Source of the DNA: JAWPMT01 sp965242775
GTDB lineage: Bacteria > Bacteroidota > Bacteroidia > Cytophagales > Cyclobacteriaceae
Direction of reading: 5' to 3'
Assembly: GCA_965242775.1 (NCBI GenBank)
Contig: CBDETI010000024.1
Location: forward strand, 499,467-563,466
Length of the DNA stretch: 64,000 nt
Of the stretch, positions 52,855-62,464 are shown piece after piece. The notes beneath the pieces were generated by a model. It was not told the DNA's origin and did not search any database. It saw only the letters and a list, made by a program, of their open reading frames with translations. The translations under genes were made by a program, and so were the position numbers. The stretch's first letter is position 1. Each line of letters begins with the position of its first letter.

Positions 52855-54156
52855 ATGAAAGAACAGGAAGACAAGAGCCCTGATCACGAGGGTACCCCGC
52901 AATGGTTGCAAACGATTCAGCTCAACAGCTGGGAGGCGGAATTGCTGATTTCCGCGCTGGTGCTTTATGCGCTGTTCCAGGTGCCCGACTATTTAGATCG
53001 ATTGGCGCTGACCAGCTTCGGGCGTGGAAGCGATATCCATGGATTATTTTCCATTGCGCAGCGAGCCATTCAGTTGCTGAGTGCTGGCTACATACTCCAT
53101 ATTCTGGTCCGTGGCGTTTGGGTGGCCACAGTTGGGTTTAGTTATGTGTTTCCGCGTGGCGTGGAAGTGGACAAACTGAAATTTAAGGGGAAGTTTAGGA
53201 AAGAGCTTTCGTCAAACGGTTCATTGGTGAAAAATGTGCTGCGATTAGAAGAATTGTCCTCCATTATTTACGGGATTTCATTCATCCTTTTTGGCACATT
53301 GCTGGGGTTTGGGATTTTCATCTTTTCCTTCGTGTACTTTATGGAGCTTGTCTCTCCCTTAATGAAGGACAATTATGGGTTTACAGGATTCATAGGCTTT
53401 TTGATGATGTTCTACTTTCTGTTAACGCTAGTTGTTTTCATCGATTTTCTGACTAATGGCCTGTTTCGGCGAAAAAGCTGGGCAGTGGATTGGTTTTATC
53501 CTGTAGCCGTTTTTTTCCGGGTGATCACCCTTTCCTTTTTGTACCGGAAATCCATGCTCGTACTAATATCTAACTTGAAAGGATGGAGGGCCTATTTGGT
53601 ACCCATTTTGGTGCTAGGAGTGACCGTCGGCTTTGTTTTGAGTACACGGAAAATGAAAGCTAAGAAGCGACTGGACTATTTAGAAAGCACCTCCGATGCC
53701 GTCTACACAGGCATGAATTATGAGAATACTCGGAGTAACAATGATTTGCTCATAGCAACAATCCAGTCGGATATTGTTCAGCAGAATACCTTGAAACTTT
53801 TCCTTAATGATCTGAAAATCTTTACCACGATCAATGTTCACGATATGGGGATCAAGGAGAAATGGAAAAATCTGGAGTCCAAAGAAATCAGTGCGCGATT
53901 AAATAAATGGCTGGAGGTGAATATAGATGGCCGGTCCGTACCAAATGTGCGCTGGTTCAAGTCTCAACATGGCAGTACCTACCAGTTTGGGTTCGTCGCA
54001 TTCCTGGACATATCCGATCTGGAAAGAGGGGAGCACAATGTGGCTATTCGATTCAAAGAGGAAAATATGAAGGAAAGGGCGTTTGATCAGATTGTTGATG
54101 AAGGCTACGCGGTGGATTATCTAACCAATATTTACTTTATATACGATAAACTGTGA
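52855..54156 (+). CDS. Unrecognised TRAP-associated membrane protein, 433 residues
   Basis: I do not recognise this family. It has about six membrane helices (near 30-48, 70-95, 140-168, 178-202, 214-240 and 250-268) and a cytoplasmic or periplasmic C-terminal domain (about 270-433) rich in charged residues, with Asn/Ile-rich strands. There is no signal peptide or cofactor motif, and no resemblance to DctP. It lies 99 bases after the small permease and overlaps the large-permease GTG start by four bases (GTGA), so it is clearly part of the transport operon. Confidence 0.8.
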   Translation: MKEQEDKSPDHEGTPQWLQTIQLNSWEAELLISALVLYALFQVPDYLDRLALTSFGRGSDIHGLFSIAQRAIQLLSAGYILHILVRGVWVATVGFSYVFPRGVEVDKLKFKGKFRKELSSNGSLVKNVLRLEELSSIIYGISFILFGTLLGFGIFIFSFVYFMELVSPLMKDNYGFTGFIGFLMMFYFLLTLVVFIDFLTNGLFRRKSWAVDWFYPVAVFFRVITLSFLYRKSMLVLISNLKGWRAYLVPILVLGVTVGFVLSTRKMKAKKRLDYLESTSDAVYTGMNYENTRSNNDLLIATIQSDIVQQNTLKLFLNDLKIFTTINVHDMGIKEKWKNLESKEISARLNKWLEVNIDGRSVPNVRWFKSQHGSTYQFGFVAFLDISDLERGEHNVAIRFKEENMKERAFDQIVDEGYAVDYLTNIYFIYDKL

Positions 54157-55454
54157 TCGCGTACTTACCAATTATTTTATTTATAGCGGTTTTTCTGCTG
54201 ATTTTGGTAGGATATCCTGTGGCTTTTACCCTGGGAGGCTTGTCAGTTCTTGTCGGGATTATTGTATTTGATGTCGACTTCTTTTACCTGCTTTCACTGA
54301 GGATTTTTGGCACCATGCAAAACTTCGTGTTGCTGGCGGTACCTCTGTTTGTATTTATGGGTATGACGCTAGAAAAATCCGGAATTGCAGAGCGTCTGTT
54401 GCACACCATGAGTATGCTCTTTGGAAGTATTCGCGGTGGACTGGCCATTGCGGTGGTGGTGGTAGGCGCGATGTTGGCAGCATCTACGGGCATTGTCGGG
54501 GCTACGGTTGTCACCATGGGCTTGATCAGTCTGCCAACTATGCTCAAAAATGGCTATGGTACCAGCTTGAGTACAGGAGTAATTGCCTCTTCCGGCACCC
54601 TCGGTCAGATCATTCCTCCATCAGTCGTGCTTGTCCTGTTAGGCAGTGTGCTTAGTGTATCGGTAGGGGACCTTTTTTTAGCCGCGGTGATACCAGGTCT
54701 GGGCCTTGTGTGCATTTACTTGATTTACATTCTGATTTACGGCCGCATTTTTCCCACGCGTGTTCCCTCTGTATCCAAGGAGGAGCTCTTGCAGTTTAAG
54801 GCCAAGGGATTTTCTTCGGAAATCGTAAAGTCTTTTCTCTTCCCGTTTTTTCTTATTGTCATTGTTCTTGGATCCATTTTCTCAGGTATTGCGTCACCCA
54901 CAGAAGCAGCTGGAGTGGGTGCATTTGGCGCCCTTATTTTGGCGATATTTTCTGGTCGTTTTTCTGTAAAAATGCTCAAGGAGGTAATGAAGGAAACTAC
55001 GGCAATCACTTCCATGGTCTTTATGATTTTTGTGGGAGCCACGGCTTTTTCTCTTGTGTTTCGCGGATTGGAGGGCGAGAGGTTTTTGTTGGCCCTGGTC
55101 CAGCGCTCCGATTTGACACCAATGACCTTTTTGGTGCTGGTGATGGTGGTTGTTTTCATTTCCGGTTTCTTCATTGACTTTATTGAAATCGTCTTTATCG
55201 TCGTTCCTGTAGTGGCACCTGTCTTCGTAAGCATGGGAGTGGATCTGGTCTGGGTGGGCATCTTGCTGGCCATAAACCTGCAAACATCGTTTCTTACACC
55301 GCCTTTTGGCTTTGCCCTTTTCTATCTCAAGGGAGTAGCCCCTCCGGAAGTGAAAACAAGGGATTTGTACAAGGGGGTGATCCCTTTTGTACTTATTCAA
55401 TTGGTAGTTTTAGGGCTCCTGATTGCTTTTCCAGAGATTCTGGACCTGCTTTGA
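54153..55454 (+). CDS. TRAP transporter large permease (DctM family)
   Basis: 433 residues starting at a GTG that overlaps the preceding stop. About twelve hydrophobic segments and the DctM motifs PLFVFMG, GGLAIAVVVVGAMLAASTGIVGATVVTMG, SSGTLGQIIPPS and PTEAAGVGAFGA. This is the channel-forming subunit that moves the substrate. The periplasmic DctP subunit is not found before the window edge on either side of the operon. Confidence 0.92.
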   Translation: MIAYLPIILFIAVFLLILVGYPVAFTLGGLSVLVGIIVFDVDFFYLLSLRIFGTMQNFVLLAVPLFVFMGMTLEKSGIAERLLHTMSMLFGSIRGGLAIAVVVVGAMLAASTGIVGATVVTMGLISLPTMLKNGYGTSLSTGVIASSGTLGQIIPPSVVLVLLGSVLSVSVGDLFLAAVIPGLGLVCIYLIYILIYGRIFPTRVPSVSKEELLQFKAKGFSSEIVKSFLFPFFLIVIVLGSIFSGIASPTEAAGVGAFGALILAIFSGRFSVKMLKEVMKETTAITSMVFMIFVGATAFSLVFRGLEGERFLLALVQRSDLTPMTFLVLVMVVVFISGFFIDFIEIVFIVVPVVAPVFVSMGVDLVWVGILLAINLQTSFLTPPFGFALFYLKGVAPPEVKTRDLYKGVIPFVLIQLVVLGLLIAFPEILDLL

Positions 55455-55520
55455 GGATGTGATTCACCCACCTATGCGGGAGACAACTAATCGCCAGTGA
55501 AAGACTGTTATTAATTTTCT

Positions 55521-55528
55521 TACCTTTT
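55521..55528 (+). promoter_or_regulatory. Candidate -7 box for the propeller kinase gene
   Basis: TACCTTTT, one mismatch from TAnnTTTG, 26 bases before the ATG at 55554. No clean -33 element is seen. Confidence 0.3.
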
Positions 55529-55553
55529 CCAGACCTTAAGCAACCATCATTGG

Positions 55554-58500
55554 ATGACGATCCGGCATTTCTGTACGCAGTTTCTTTTCATGGTGATCGG
55601 GTATGCTTATGCCCAAAACCAGCCGCAGTTCACACGAATTTCGGAAATGGAGGGACTTTCCTCTAAACGTACCAATACGTTCCTGCTAGATTCACGAGGT
55701 TTTTTATGGGTGGGGACGGTAGACGGCTTGAACCGTTACGATGGATTTGATTTTCGCGTTTTTCGGAAAGATGAGGAGGATACGACTTCCATTAGTGGGA
55801 ATTTCATCAGCTGCATTCACGAGGATTCTAATGGGTTGATCTGGGTAGGGACAGAGGCCAGTGGATTAAATCTGTTTGATCCAAAAACCGAGACTTTTCG
55901 CCGTTTTTCTTATGACCCTGGCGACACACTTGGCCTACCAGGTGTCAGAATCAGGTCGATCACAGAAGATAGCCACCAAAACGTCTGGATCGGTTTTGAC
56001 AATGGTGTGTTTTTGTCGAAGTATGATCGTGCGTCCCAAACTTTCAAAAGTTGGGATATTGCCAGCGTCCTACCAGATTGGTATGGGGAATTCAATCGGG
56101 CCATCAGGGACATGAAGTTGGACCCGCATGATAATGACAAGTTGTGGCTGGCTACAACCGCGGGGCTTTGTGCTTTTGACATGCGGACCGAGGAGATCAG
56201 TTGGTATCCGCATGCTATGGTATCGCACAAGGGAACCCAGTACTCAGTCTGGTGCATAGAATGGGAAGATGAAAATTTAATCAGGGCAGGTTTTTTTGGT
56301 TTAGGAACGGACGTTTTCGATACCAGGACTAAAGAATGGTTAGGACATCATGACAAGGATCGGGACATGCGGATTTTTGACCTGGCGAGAAAATCAGACC
56401 ATGAGTTCTGGGTGGCCGGTCGGAAAAGAGGCGTCGGCATATTGAACACACAGACCAATGACATTAATTTTTTCGAATCAGACCTGAACAATTATAAGCA
56501 TCCGTACCCAGGGTTTACTTTCAGCGTACTGGCACATGGAGGCAAGCTGTGGGCGGGAGGTCGCTACGGAATATCTTTTCACGACAGCCAGGCCAATCTG
56601 TTGGACTACAAAACGCTGCACTTTCACGACAAGGAGTTGGGCAGAGTCTCCTCAGCAGTGGCCACTGAGGGGTACATTCTCGTCGGGGGTATATCTGGAG
56701 AAGGTCTTTGGGAGATTGACCGCCAATCGGGAAAGAAAGTGATTTATAATCCTTTGGATGCCGGGCCCTTCACCGTCACAGGGCTTTTCAATCTTTCGTC
56801 AGGAATTTTTGTGGTATCTGACCGCACGCAGTTGTGGAAATTCGATAAGCCATTGGGACGGCTGGTACCTGTAGCAGTCAAAGCGACTCCCGAAATATCG
56901 TCGAGGCTATTTATCAATGATATGGCGCCTCTGAATGATTCGACGGTTCTTATCGCCAGTTATTATGCCGGCCTCTTGCGATTGGACTTGAATTCCGGCA
57001 TTGTGAGTGACTATTTTTCGGTTGAGAATGCCCCGCCCGCCAAGGCCCGAACGGAGGGAATTAGGAAAATGGAGAATGGAGACTTTTTGATTGTAGCCAA
57101 TTCTGGCATCCATGTGTATCACCCGCAATCCGAGACGTTTGATTTCCTGCTGCCTACGTCATTACCAAAAAAAAGTGTAGGCCTCACAGCCATAGAACGG
57201 CACCCGGATGGATCGGTCTGGGCGGCCTCTAATATTGGCTTGACCAGAATGGATGAAAACAGTGAGTTGCATTTTAATACTTCCAATTCCGGATTGGACG
57301 GGCAATACATTACGGCCATTGAGATTGATGTCCACGGCAATCTGTGGCTAGGGACGGACAAAGGTTTGAGTCGGATGAATCCCAAGACTTATGAGGTCCG
57401 CAATTTTGATCATTTGGATGGTGTTTACTACGATGGTTTGCTAGAATCCATTGGTGATGGCGAGTTCTTGATTGGCACCTACGGTGGTTACGCTATTTTC
57501 CATCCCGACTCTTTATTCTATTCCCTCGAGGCACCTACTGTTAGTATTACCAGCTTTAGCATTTTCGATCAGGAAGACCAATTACCGCTGGTATTAGAGC
57601 CAGCTAGGACCATAAATTTGACACACGAAGAGAACTTTTTCTCTTTCACTTTCACCTCCCCGACGTTTTCCAATGCTCAGAAAGTGCAATTTGCCTATAA
57701 ACTGCAAGGGTTAAACAAGGACTGGGTATATCCAAAAGGCAGCCGATTTGCCAATTTCACCAACCTATCAAGTGGCGACTATACTTTCCAGGTGAAGGCA
57801 GCAAGTGCTGATGGCATTTGGGGAGCCCCCACGAGCATCCAATTAAGGATTTCTCCCCCTTTTTGGGAAACCTGGTGGTTTGTCTCACTGGTTTTCGCCT
57901 TTTTGGCTGCCATAGGCACATGGCTCTACAATTGGCGAATAAGTTATGTGGTCAAAGCTCAGGAACTCAAGTCTTCGTTCGAAAAGCAACTGGCGGAGGT
58001 GGAAATGAGGGCACTTCGGGCGCAAATGAATCCTCATTTTCTATTCAACTGTCTCAATTCGATTAACAGTTACATTATCAAAAACAACGTTGACCAGGCC
58101 ACAACTTACCTTTCCAAGTTTTCGCGGCTGATTCGAATGATACTTCAAAATTCGAAATCTTCCCTTGTGGTACTGAAGGATGAACTGGAGGCCCTGCAAC
58201 TTTATGTCGAAATGGAGGCCTTACGATTCGAGGGTAAATTCGAGTTTGTAATAAACACCGATCCCGGCCTGGAAACTGAGTTTGTCGAAATCCCGCCCTT
58301 AATTATCCAGCCTTACGTGGAAAATGCCATTTGGCACGGACTACTTCACAAAGAGTCCAATGCAAGATTGTGTATCCGCTTAGCCAAAAGAGAGGATTTG
58401 CTGGAAATAGTTGTCGATGATAACGGCATAGGAAGAGTAGCAGCAGGCAGGCTCAAAAGCAAATCTGCAACTCGTAATAAATCTTTGGGTATGAAGATTA

Positions 58501-58628
58501 CGCAAGATCGTCTGGCTGTTATCAAGAGACTATACGGCAAGGACCCTGTGGTTGAAGTAACTGACAAAGTTGAGAAAGGCCTGCCGACAGGTACAACGGT
58601 CAAAATATTAATTCCAGCCTATGATTGA
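55554..58628 (+). CDS. Propeller-type sensor histidine kinase (LytS-like)
   Basis: 1024 residues. Signal peptide (about 1-21), a long periplasmic sensor of two-component-regulator propeller repeats (about 30-690, including RGFLWVGTVDGLNRYDG and GLIWVGTEASGLN units), a Y_Y_Y domain (about 700-770), one membrane helix (about 780-800) and a LytS-type kinase core with phospho-acceptor His828 in QMNPHFLFNCLNSI. Unlike hybrid versions it lacks receiver and AraC domains. The stop overlaps its LytTR partner by eight bases. Likely senses an extracellular oligosaccharide or similar ligand; adjacency to the TRAP genes suggests it may control them. Confidence 0.92.
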   Translation: MTIRHFCTQFLFMVIGYAYAQNQPQFTRISEMEGLSSKRTNTFLLDSRGFLWVGTVDGLNRYDGFDFRVFRKDEEDTTSISGNFISCIHEDSNGLIWVGTEASGLNLFDPKTETFRRFSYDPGDTLGLPGVRIRSITEDSHQNVWIGFDNGVFLSKYDRASQTFKSWDIASVLPDWYGEFNRAIRDMKLDPHDNDKLWLATTAGLCAFDMRTEEISWYPHAMVSHKGTQYSVWCIEWEDENLIRAGFFGLGTDVFDTRTKEWLGHHDKDRDMRIFDLARKSDHEFWVAGRKRGVGILNTQTNDINFFESDLNNYKHPYPGFTFSVLAHGGKLWAGGRYGISFHDSQANLLDYKTLHFHDKELGRVSSAVATEGYILVGGISGEGLWEIDRQSGKKVIYNPLDAGPFTVTGLFNLSSGIFVVSDRTQLWKFDKPLGRLVPVAVKATPEISSRLFINDMAPLNDSTVLIASYYAGLLRLDLNSGIVSDYFSVENAPPAKARTEGIRKMENGDFLIVANSGIHVYHPQSETFDFLLPTSLPKKSVGLTAIERHPDGSVWAASNIGLTRMDENSELHFNTSNSGLDGQYITAIEIDVHGNLWLGTDKGLSRMNPKTYEVRNFDHLDGVYYDGLLESIGDGEFLIGTYGGYAIFHPDSLFYSLEAPTVSITSFSIFDQEDQLPLVLEPARTINLTHEENFFSFTFTSPTFSNAQKVQFAYKLQGLNKDWVYPKGSRFANFTNLSSGDYTFQVKAASADGIWGAPTSIQLRISPPFWETWWFVSLVFAFLAAIGTWLYNWRISYVVKAQELKSSFEKQLAEVEMRALRAQMNPHFLFNCLNSINSYIIKNNVDQATTYLSKFSRLIRMILQNSKSSLVVLKDELEALQLYVEMEALRFEGKFEFVINTDPGLETEFVEIPPLIIQPYVENAIWHGLLHKESNARLCIRLAKREDLLEIVVDDNGIGRVAAGRLKSKSATRNKSLGMKITQDRLAVIKRLYGKDPVVEVTDKVEKGLPTGTTVKILIPAYD

Positions 58629-59370
58629 AAGAATAAAAGTTGTGCTCGTGGACGATGAGCAGCATGGACTGGACATATTGACCTGGATGCTGGATCAACG
58701 GAAAGACGCTGAAATACTTGCGACCTTTTCAAAACCGGAAGAAGCGCTTTTGTTCTTACAAAAGCAGCAACCGGATATACTGTTCCTGGATATTGAAATG
58801 CCCGGAATGAATGGTTTCGATCTCCTGGAACAGCTGGAACAACTGGAATTTGCGGTAGTCTTCACCACGGCCTACGATGAATTTGCGCTCAGAGCTTTCA
58901 AGGTAAGCGCTATGGATTTTCTGCTAAAGCCCATCGATAAGGAAGACCTTAATCGGACGCTTGATAGATACCAAGCGAGGGGTCGGCATAGCGATATGGT
59001 AAAGCAGATGGATTTGCTTCAGCAGTTGTTGAGAAGCCCTGATATGTCATTGGATAAGGTGGCCTTTCCTACGTTTGAAGGCCTTCAGTTCGTATATGCC
59101 CCTGATATTATAAGGTGCGAGGCCGACGACAATTATACTTATGTGCACGTATCCACGGAGCAACCCATCCTTGTTTCAAGGACATTAAAAGAAGTTGAGG
59201 ACCTACTGAAATCAAAGCAGTTCCTGAGAGTTCATTATTCGCATGTGATTAATCTCAACAAAATCAAAAAGTATGTGAAGGGAGATGGCGGCTATGTCAT
59301 CATGGATGACGGTGCTATGGTAAATGTTAGTAGAAGCAAAAAAGAAGCTTTCCTAAAAATATTTCGCTAG
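58621..59370 (+). CDS. LytTR-type response regulator
   Basis: 249 residues: receiver domain with phospho-acceptor Asp57 in FLDIEMPGMNG and the KPIDKEDL loop, then a LytTR DNA-binding domain (about 145-249) with the YVHVSTEQPILVSRTLKEVE and FLRVHYSHVINLNKI blocks. Paired with the overlapping upstream kinase; LytTR regulators bind direct repeats near promoters. Confidence 0.95.
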   Translation: MIERIKVVLVDDEQHGLDILTWMLDQRKDAEILATFSKPEEALLFLQKQQPDILFLDIEMPGMNGFDLLEQLEQLEFAVVFTTAYDEFALRAFKVSAMDFLLKPIDKEDLNRTLDRYQARGRHSDMVKQMDLLQQLLRSPDMSLDKVAFPTFEGLQFVYAPDIIRCEADDNYTYVHVSTEQPILVSRTLKEVEDLLKSKQFLRVHYSHVINLNKIKKYVKGDGGYVIMDDGAMVNVSRSKKEAFLKIFR

Positions 59371-59509
59371 TCTGTAAGGTACCCATCTATGCCGCTAGCG
59401 ACTCATTATGGCTAGACTAGTTAGAAGAATCGACTGATCTTCTTCTTCAAAGAAAGACCGAATCAAGGAGTATCGACCTTGTAAAGGAGATATTCTTACC
59501 TGCCGTTGT

Positions 59510-61675
59510 ATGATAAAGTTTCCGCTAAACCGTGGGGAATTGCTAGTAGTCCTGTTGCTGGCTGTCGCTACGATTAATATCAATGCTCAACAGAATCCTA
59601 GAGGGGTTGGACCAGGGACCAGCAAAGTAGACTCGCTCCTGGAGATCCTGCCCGATTTAACATCCTCAAAGGAGAAGGCTGATTTGAACGTGCAAATAGC
59701 AAGACTTCTGGTGAGGTACGACTCCTTACGAACCTCGAAGCACATAGAAGAAGCCATCGAAGCAGCACAAAAAGCAGGTTACGAGCAGGGTATGGCGGAT
59801 GCCCTGTATGTCCGAGGGCAGCTACTGGCCATGTCCGGTGCATTTGGCGACTCGAAAAAGACCTTTGAGGAGTCCATCTCTTATGCGGATTTAATTAACT
59901 ACTACGAGGGACGCGCGGTTGCTTACAATGGTATTTCCATTACATATCTAATGCGGGGAGGCTATGATAGTGCCCTGCATTATTCTTTAAAATCAATAGA
60001 AAACAGAGAAAAGATGGCTGAGCCTATGGGGCTTGCCAAGAGCTACGGGACCATTGGCAATATCTACTATAAGAAAGGATTGTATACCCCGGCCATCGAA
60101 TACTATGTCAAGTCACTGGGAGAATTCGAAAGTGAAGGTGATGACATTAATGCTGCAGTGGGGTACAATAATGTTGGTGTTTTGTACGAGGAATTAGATG
60201 AAAATGACCGGGCTTTGGAATACTATAATAAGTCATTGGAGATCATGCAAGCAGCTGGTGATTGGGAAGGCATGGCCATGAATTATACCAACATAGGGTC
60301 CGTGATGCAACGTCGGGCACAATACGAAACAGCTCTTGAATACTTTCAAATGGCATTGGAAGCGACCTTGAGCGCCAGTAATCGAGCCAGAATGGGTGGC
60401 CGTTATCATGCTTTGGGCAACGCCTATCTCAAGCTCAAGGAATATCAAAAAGCAAACGAATTCTTGACGAAAGCGCTGGAAGAGGCCAGTAAGAATGAAC
60501 AACAGGAAATCATCGCAAAATCCAAGATTGACCTGGGAATACTTTACCAGGAAACGACCAAAAGAAATCTCTCCCTAACAGCACTTCAGGAGGCTTTGAC
60601 CCTCTCAAAATCAATCGGAAATATGGCATTGGCAGCTGATGCTTCTATCGCACTATCAAATGTCCATTCTGAAATGGGAAATCATAGGGAAGCATATGAT
60701 TTATATATTGAATATAACGCTTTAACCGACAGTATTGCCAATGTAGATAACGCGAAAAGAATAACGCGAATACAAACGGAGTATGAATACAACCAGAAAG
60801 AGGAACAATTAAAAGCCGAACAGGAGATTAAGGAAGCGTCGCTGAGACAGGAGAACCAGCGCAACCTAATCATCGCCGGGAGTGGAGGGAGTATCACTAT
60901 CGTGATTGCTCTCTTCATTTATTTCCAATATCGACAGAGGAACAGGTATGCCAAAGTAGTCGAAGAGAAGAACGAGCAGCTTTCCGAAACCATGGCATCG
61001 AAAGAGAAGCTCTTCAGTATTATCGCACATGATCTCAAATCGCCCTTGTCTGCATTCAGTTCTATCTCCGCTACACTGGCCGATAATATTGATTCTTTTG
61101 AAAAGGAGCAAATAGCAACATTCCTCAAAAAATTTGAGAAAAGCAGCCACAACCTGTCGGGTCTGCTCAACAATCTTTTACAATGGTCACTGTCACAAAC
61201 AGGGTCACTTAAGGTGCAACCAGAAAATCTAAACATCAAGGAATCGATGGAAAGTGCCGTCCGGCCGCTGACAGACCTTGCGGAAAGCAAAGGGGTAAAA
61301 CTGACCATCGATGTGGAAGCCCAAACAGTATCTGCAGATGCCAGAATGTTGGAAACCATCATCAGAAACCTGGTATCCAACGCGCTGAAATTCACTCACG
61401 AAGGGGGCTCAGTTACCCTCTCAACACGTATAGATCGAGATCACCTGCTCATAAACGTGCAGGATAGTGGGATCGGCATGGAGGAAGAAGAGGCCGCCAA
61501 ACTGTTTGATGTGAAATACGATCCCAGCAAAATCGGAGAGCACGAGGAGAAAGGAACAGGCCTTGGACTGATTTTATCCAAAGAACTCGTGGAAAAAAAC
61601 AACGGAACCATCGGCGTGAAAACCGAGAAACACAAGGGTAGTGTTTTTTACTTCACAATACCCCTCGCCGCGTAG
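59510..61675 (+). CDS. TPR-containing sensor histidine kinase
   Basis: 721 residues. Signal peptide (about 1-26), about seven TPR repeats (60-400) in the periplasm, including YYKKGLYTPAIEYYVKSLGE and AVGYNNVGVLYEEL, then a coiled coil, a membrane helix (about 450-472) and the kinase core. Phospho-acceptor His507 lies in IIAHDLKSPL; ATP-binding motifs are NALKFTHEGG, GIGM and GTGLGLIL. The LuxR-type partner follows ten bases downstream. Confidence 0.93.
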   Translation: MIKFPLNRGELLVVLLLAVATININAQQNPRGVGPGTSKVDSLLEILPDLTSSKEKADLNVQIARLLVRYDSLRTSKHIEEAIEAAQKAGYEQGMADALYVRGQLLAMSGAFGDSKKTFEESISYADLINYYEGRAVAYNGISITYLMRGGYDSALHYSLKSIENREKMAEPMGLAKSYGTIGNIYYKKGLYTPAIEYYVKSLGEFESEGDDINAAVGYNNVGVLYEELDENDRALEYYNKSLEIMQAAGDWEGMAMNYTNIGSVMQRRAQYETALEYFQMALEATLSASNRARMGGRYHALGNAYLKLKEYQKANEFLTKALEEASKNEQQEIIAKSKIDLGILYQETTKRNLSLTALQEALTLSKSIGNMALAADASIALSNVHSEMGNHREAYDLYIEYNALTDSIANVDNAKRITRIQTEYEYNQKEEQLKAEQEIKEASLRQENQRNLIIAGSGGSITIVIALFIYFQYRQRNRYAKVVEEKNEQLSETMASKEKLFSIIAHDLKSPLSAFSSISATLADNIDSFEKEQIATFLKKFEKSSHNLSGLLNNLLQWSLSQTGSLKVQPENLNIKESMESAVRPLTDLAESKGVKLTIDVEAQTVSADARMLETIIRNLVSNALKFTHEGGSVTLSTRIDRDHLLINVQDSGIGMEEEEAAKLFDVKYDPSKIGEHEEKGTGLGLILSKELVEKNNGTIGVKTEKHKGSVFYFTIPLAA

Positions 61676-61685
61676 TTTACCTCCA

Positions 61686-62327
61686 ATGGATCCAATAAGC
61701 ACGATATTGGTTGATGATCATGAGATTGTTCGCGATGGAATCGAGATTCTGCTTGGTCTACAACCCCACATTGAGTTGGTGGCTAGCTTGCCAAATGCAA
61801 GAAAACTCCAGTTATATCTGAAAGAAAACCCAACCCCGGATGTTTTCATTTTGGATATCAATTTGCCGGGAATGTCCGGCATAGAATTAGCCAGGCAATT
61901 GGTCTCTGAGTATGGTACGCTGAGACTGATTTTTCTCACCTCCAACGTAGCCAAAATGTTTATGGACGCGGCGCTCAAAACTGGAGCCAGAGGATTCCTG
62001 ACCAAAGAATGTTCTAAGGATGAGCTGGTCAGCGCCATTGAGCAAGTTTACAATGGTGCGTACTTTTTTGGTAGAGATATCGAGCAAACGCTTTATGAGG
62101 GCTATGTCGGTCAAATTTCCTATCAGGACATTGGACTGACAGATCGCGAAATGCAGGTCCTTCGTTGTTTTGCCAATGGTCTCACCTACCAGGAAGTTGC
62201 TGATGAACTGGTGATTTCCAGAAAAACCGTGGAAGTGCATAAGAAAGCCATTTACGATAAGCTCCAACTCAATAACCAGACTGATCTTGTCAAATACGCT
62301 ATCAAGCATCACATCATCGAGTTGTAG
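61686..62327 (+). CDS. LuxR/NarL-type response regulator
   Basis: 213 residues from the ATG at 61686, giving MDPISTILVDDHEIVRDG; the frame opening upstream at 61641 lies within the kinase gene. Receiver with Asp57 in FILDINLPGMSG and a C-terminal GerE/LuxR helix-turn-helix (about 150-213: TDREMQVLRCFANGLTYQEVADELVISRKTVEVH). Partner of the TPR kinase. The next gene is a surface protein with repeated TTATCC motifs in its upstream region. Confidence 0.95.
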   Translation: MDPISTILVDDHEIVRDGIEILLGLQPHIELVASLPNARKLQLYLKENPTPDVFILDINLPGMSGIELARQLVSEYGTLRLIFLTSNVAKMFMDAALKTGARGFLTKECSKDELVSAIEQVYNGAYFFGRDIEQTLYEGYVGQISYQDIGLTDREMQVLRCFANGLTYQEVADELVISRKTVEVHKKAIYDKLQLNNQTDLVKYAIKHHIIEL

Positions 62328-62348
62328 CACTCTCTTTTTCATCATAGA

Positions 62349-62406
62349 ATTATCCATGAAACTATTATCCTAAGGGTTATTCCCATCAGATATTAGGATT
62401 TATCCC
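62349..62406. promoter_or_regulatory. Repeated TTATCC-like motifs, possible operator cluster
   Basis: Four related hexamers on the plus strand: TTATCC at 62350-62355 and 62365-62370, TATTCCC at 62378-62384 (within GGGTTATTCCC) and TTATCCC at 62400-62406 (within GGATTTATCCC). The last two have near-dyad symmetry. They lie between the LuxR-type regulator and the secreted protein gene and could be its binding sites. Not tested. Confidence 0.3.
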
Positions 62407-62464
62407 TATTCCAACGGCTGGCTGCGGTTGCCAAATTTGATCAACCAAAAAACCGCATACTGCC

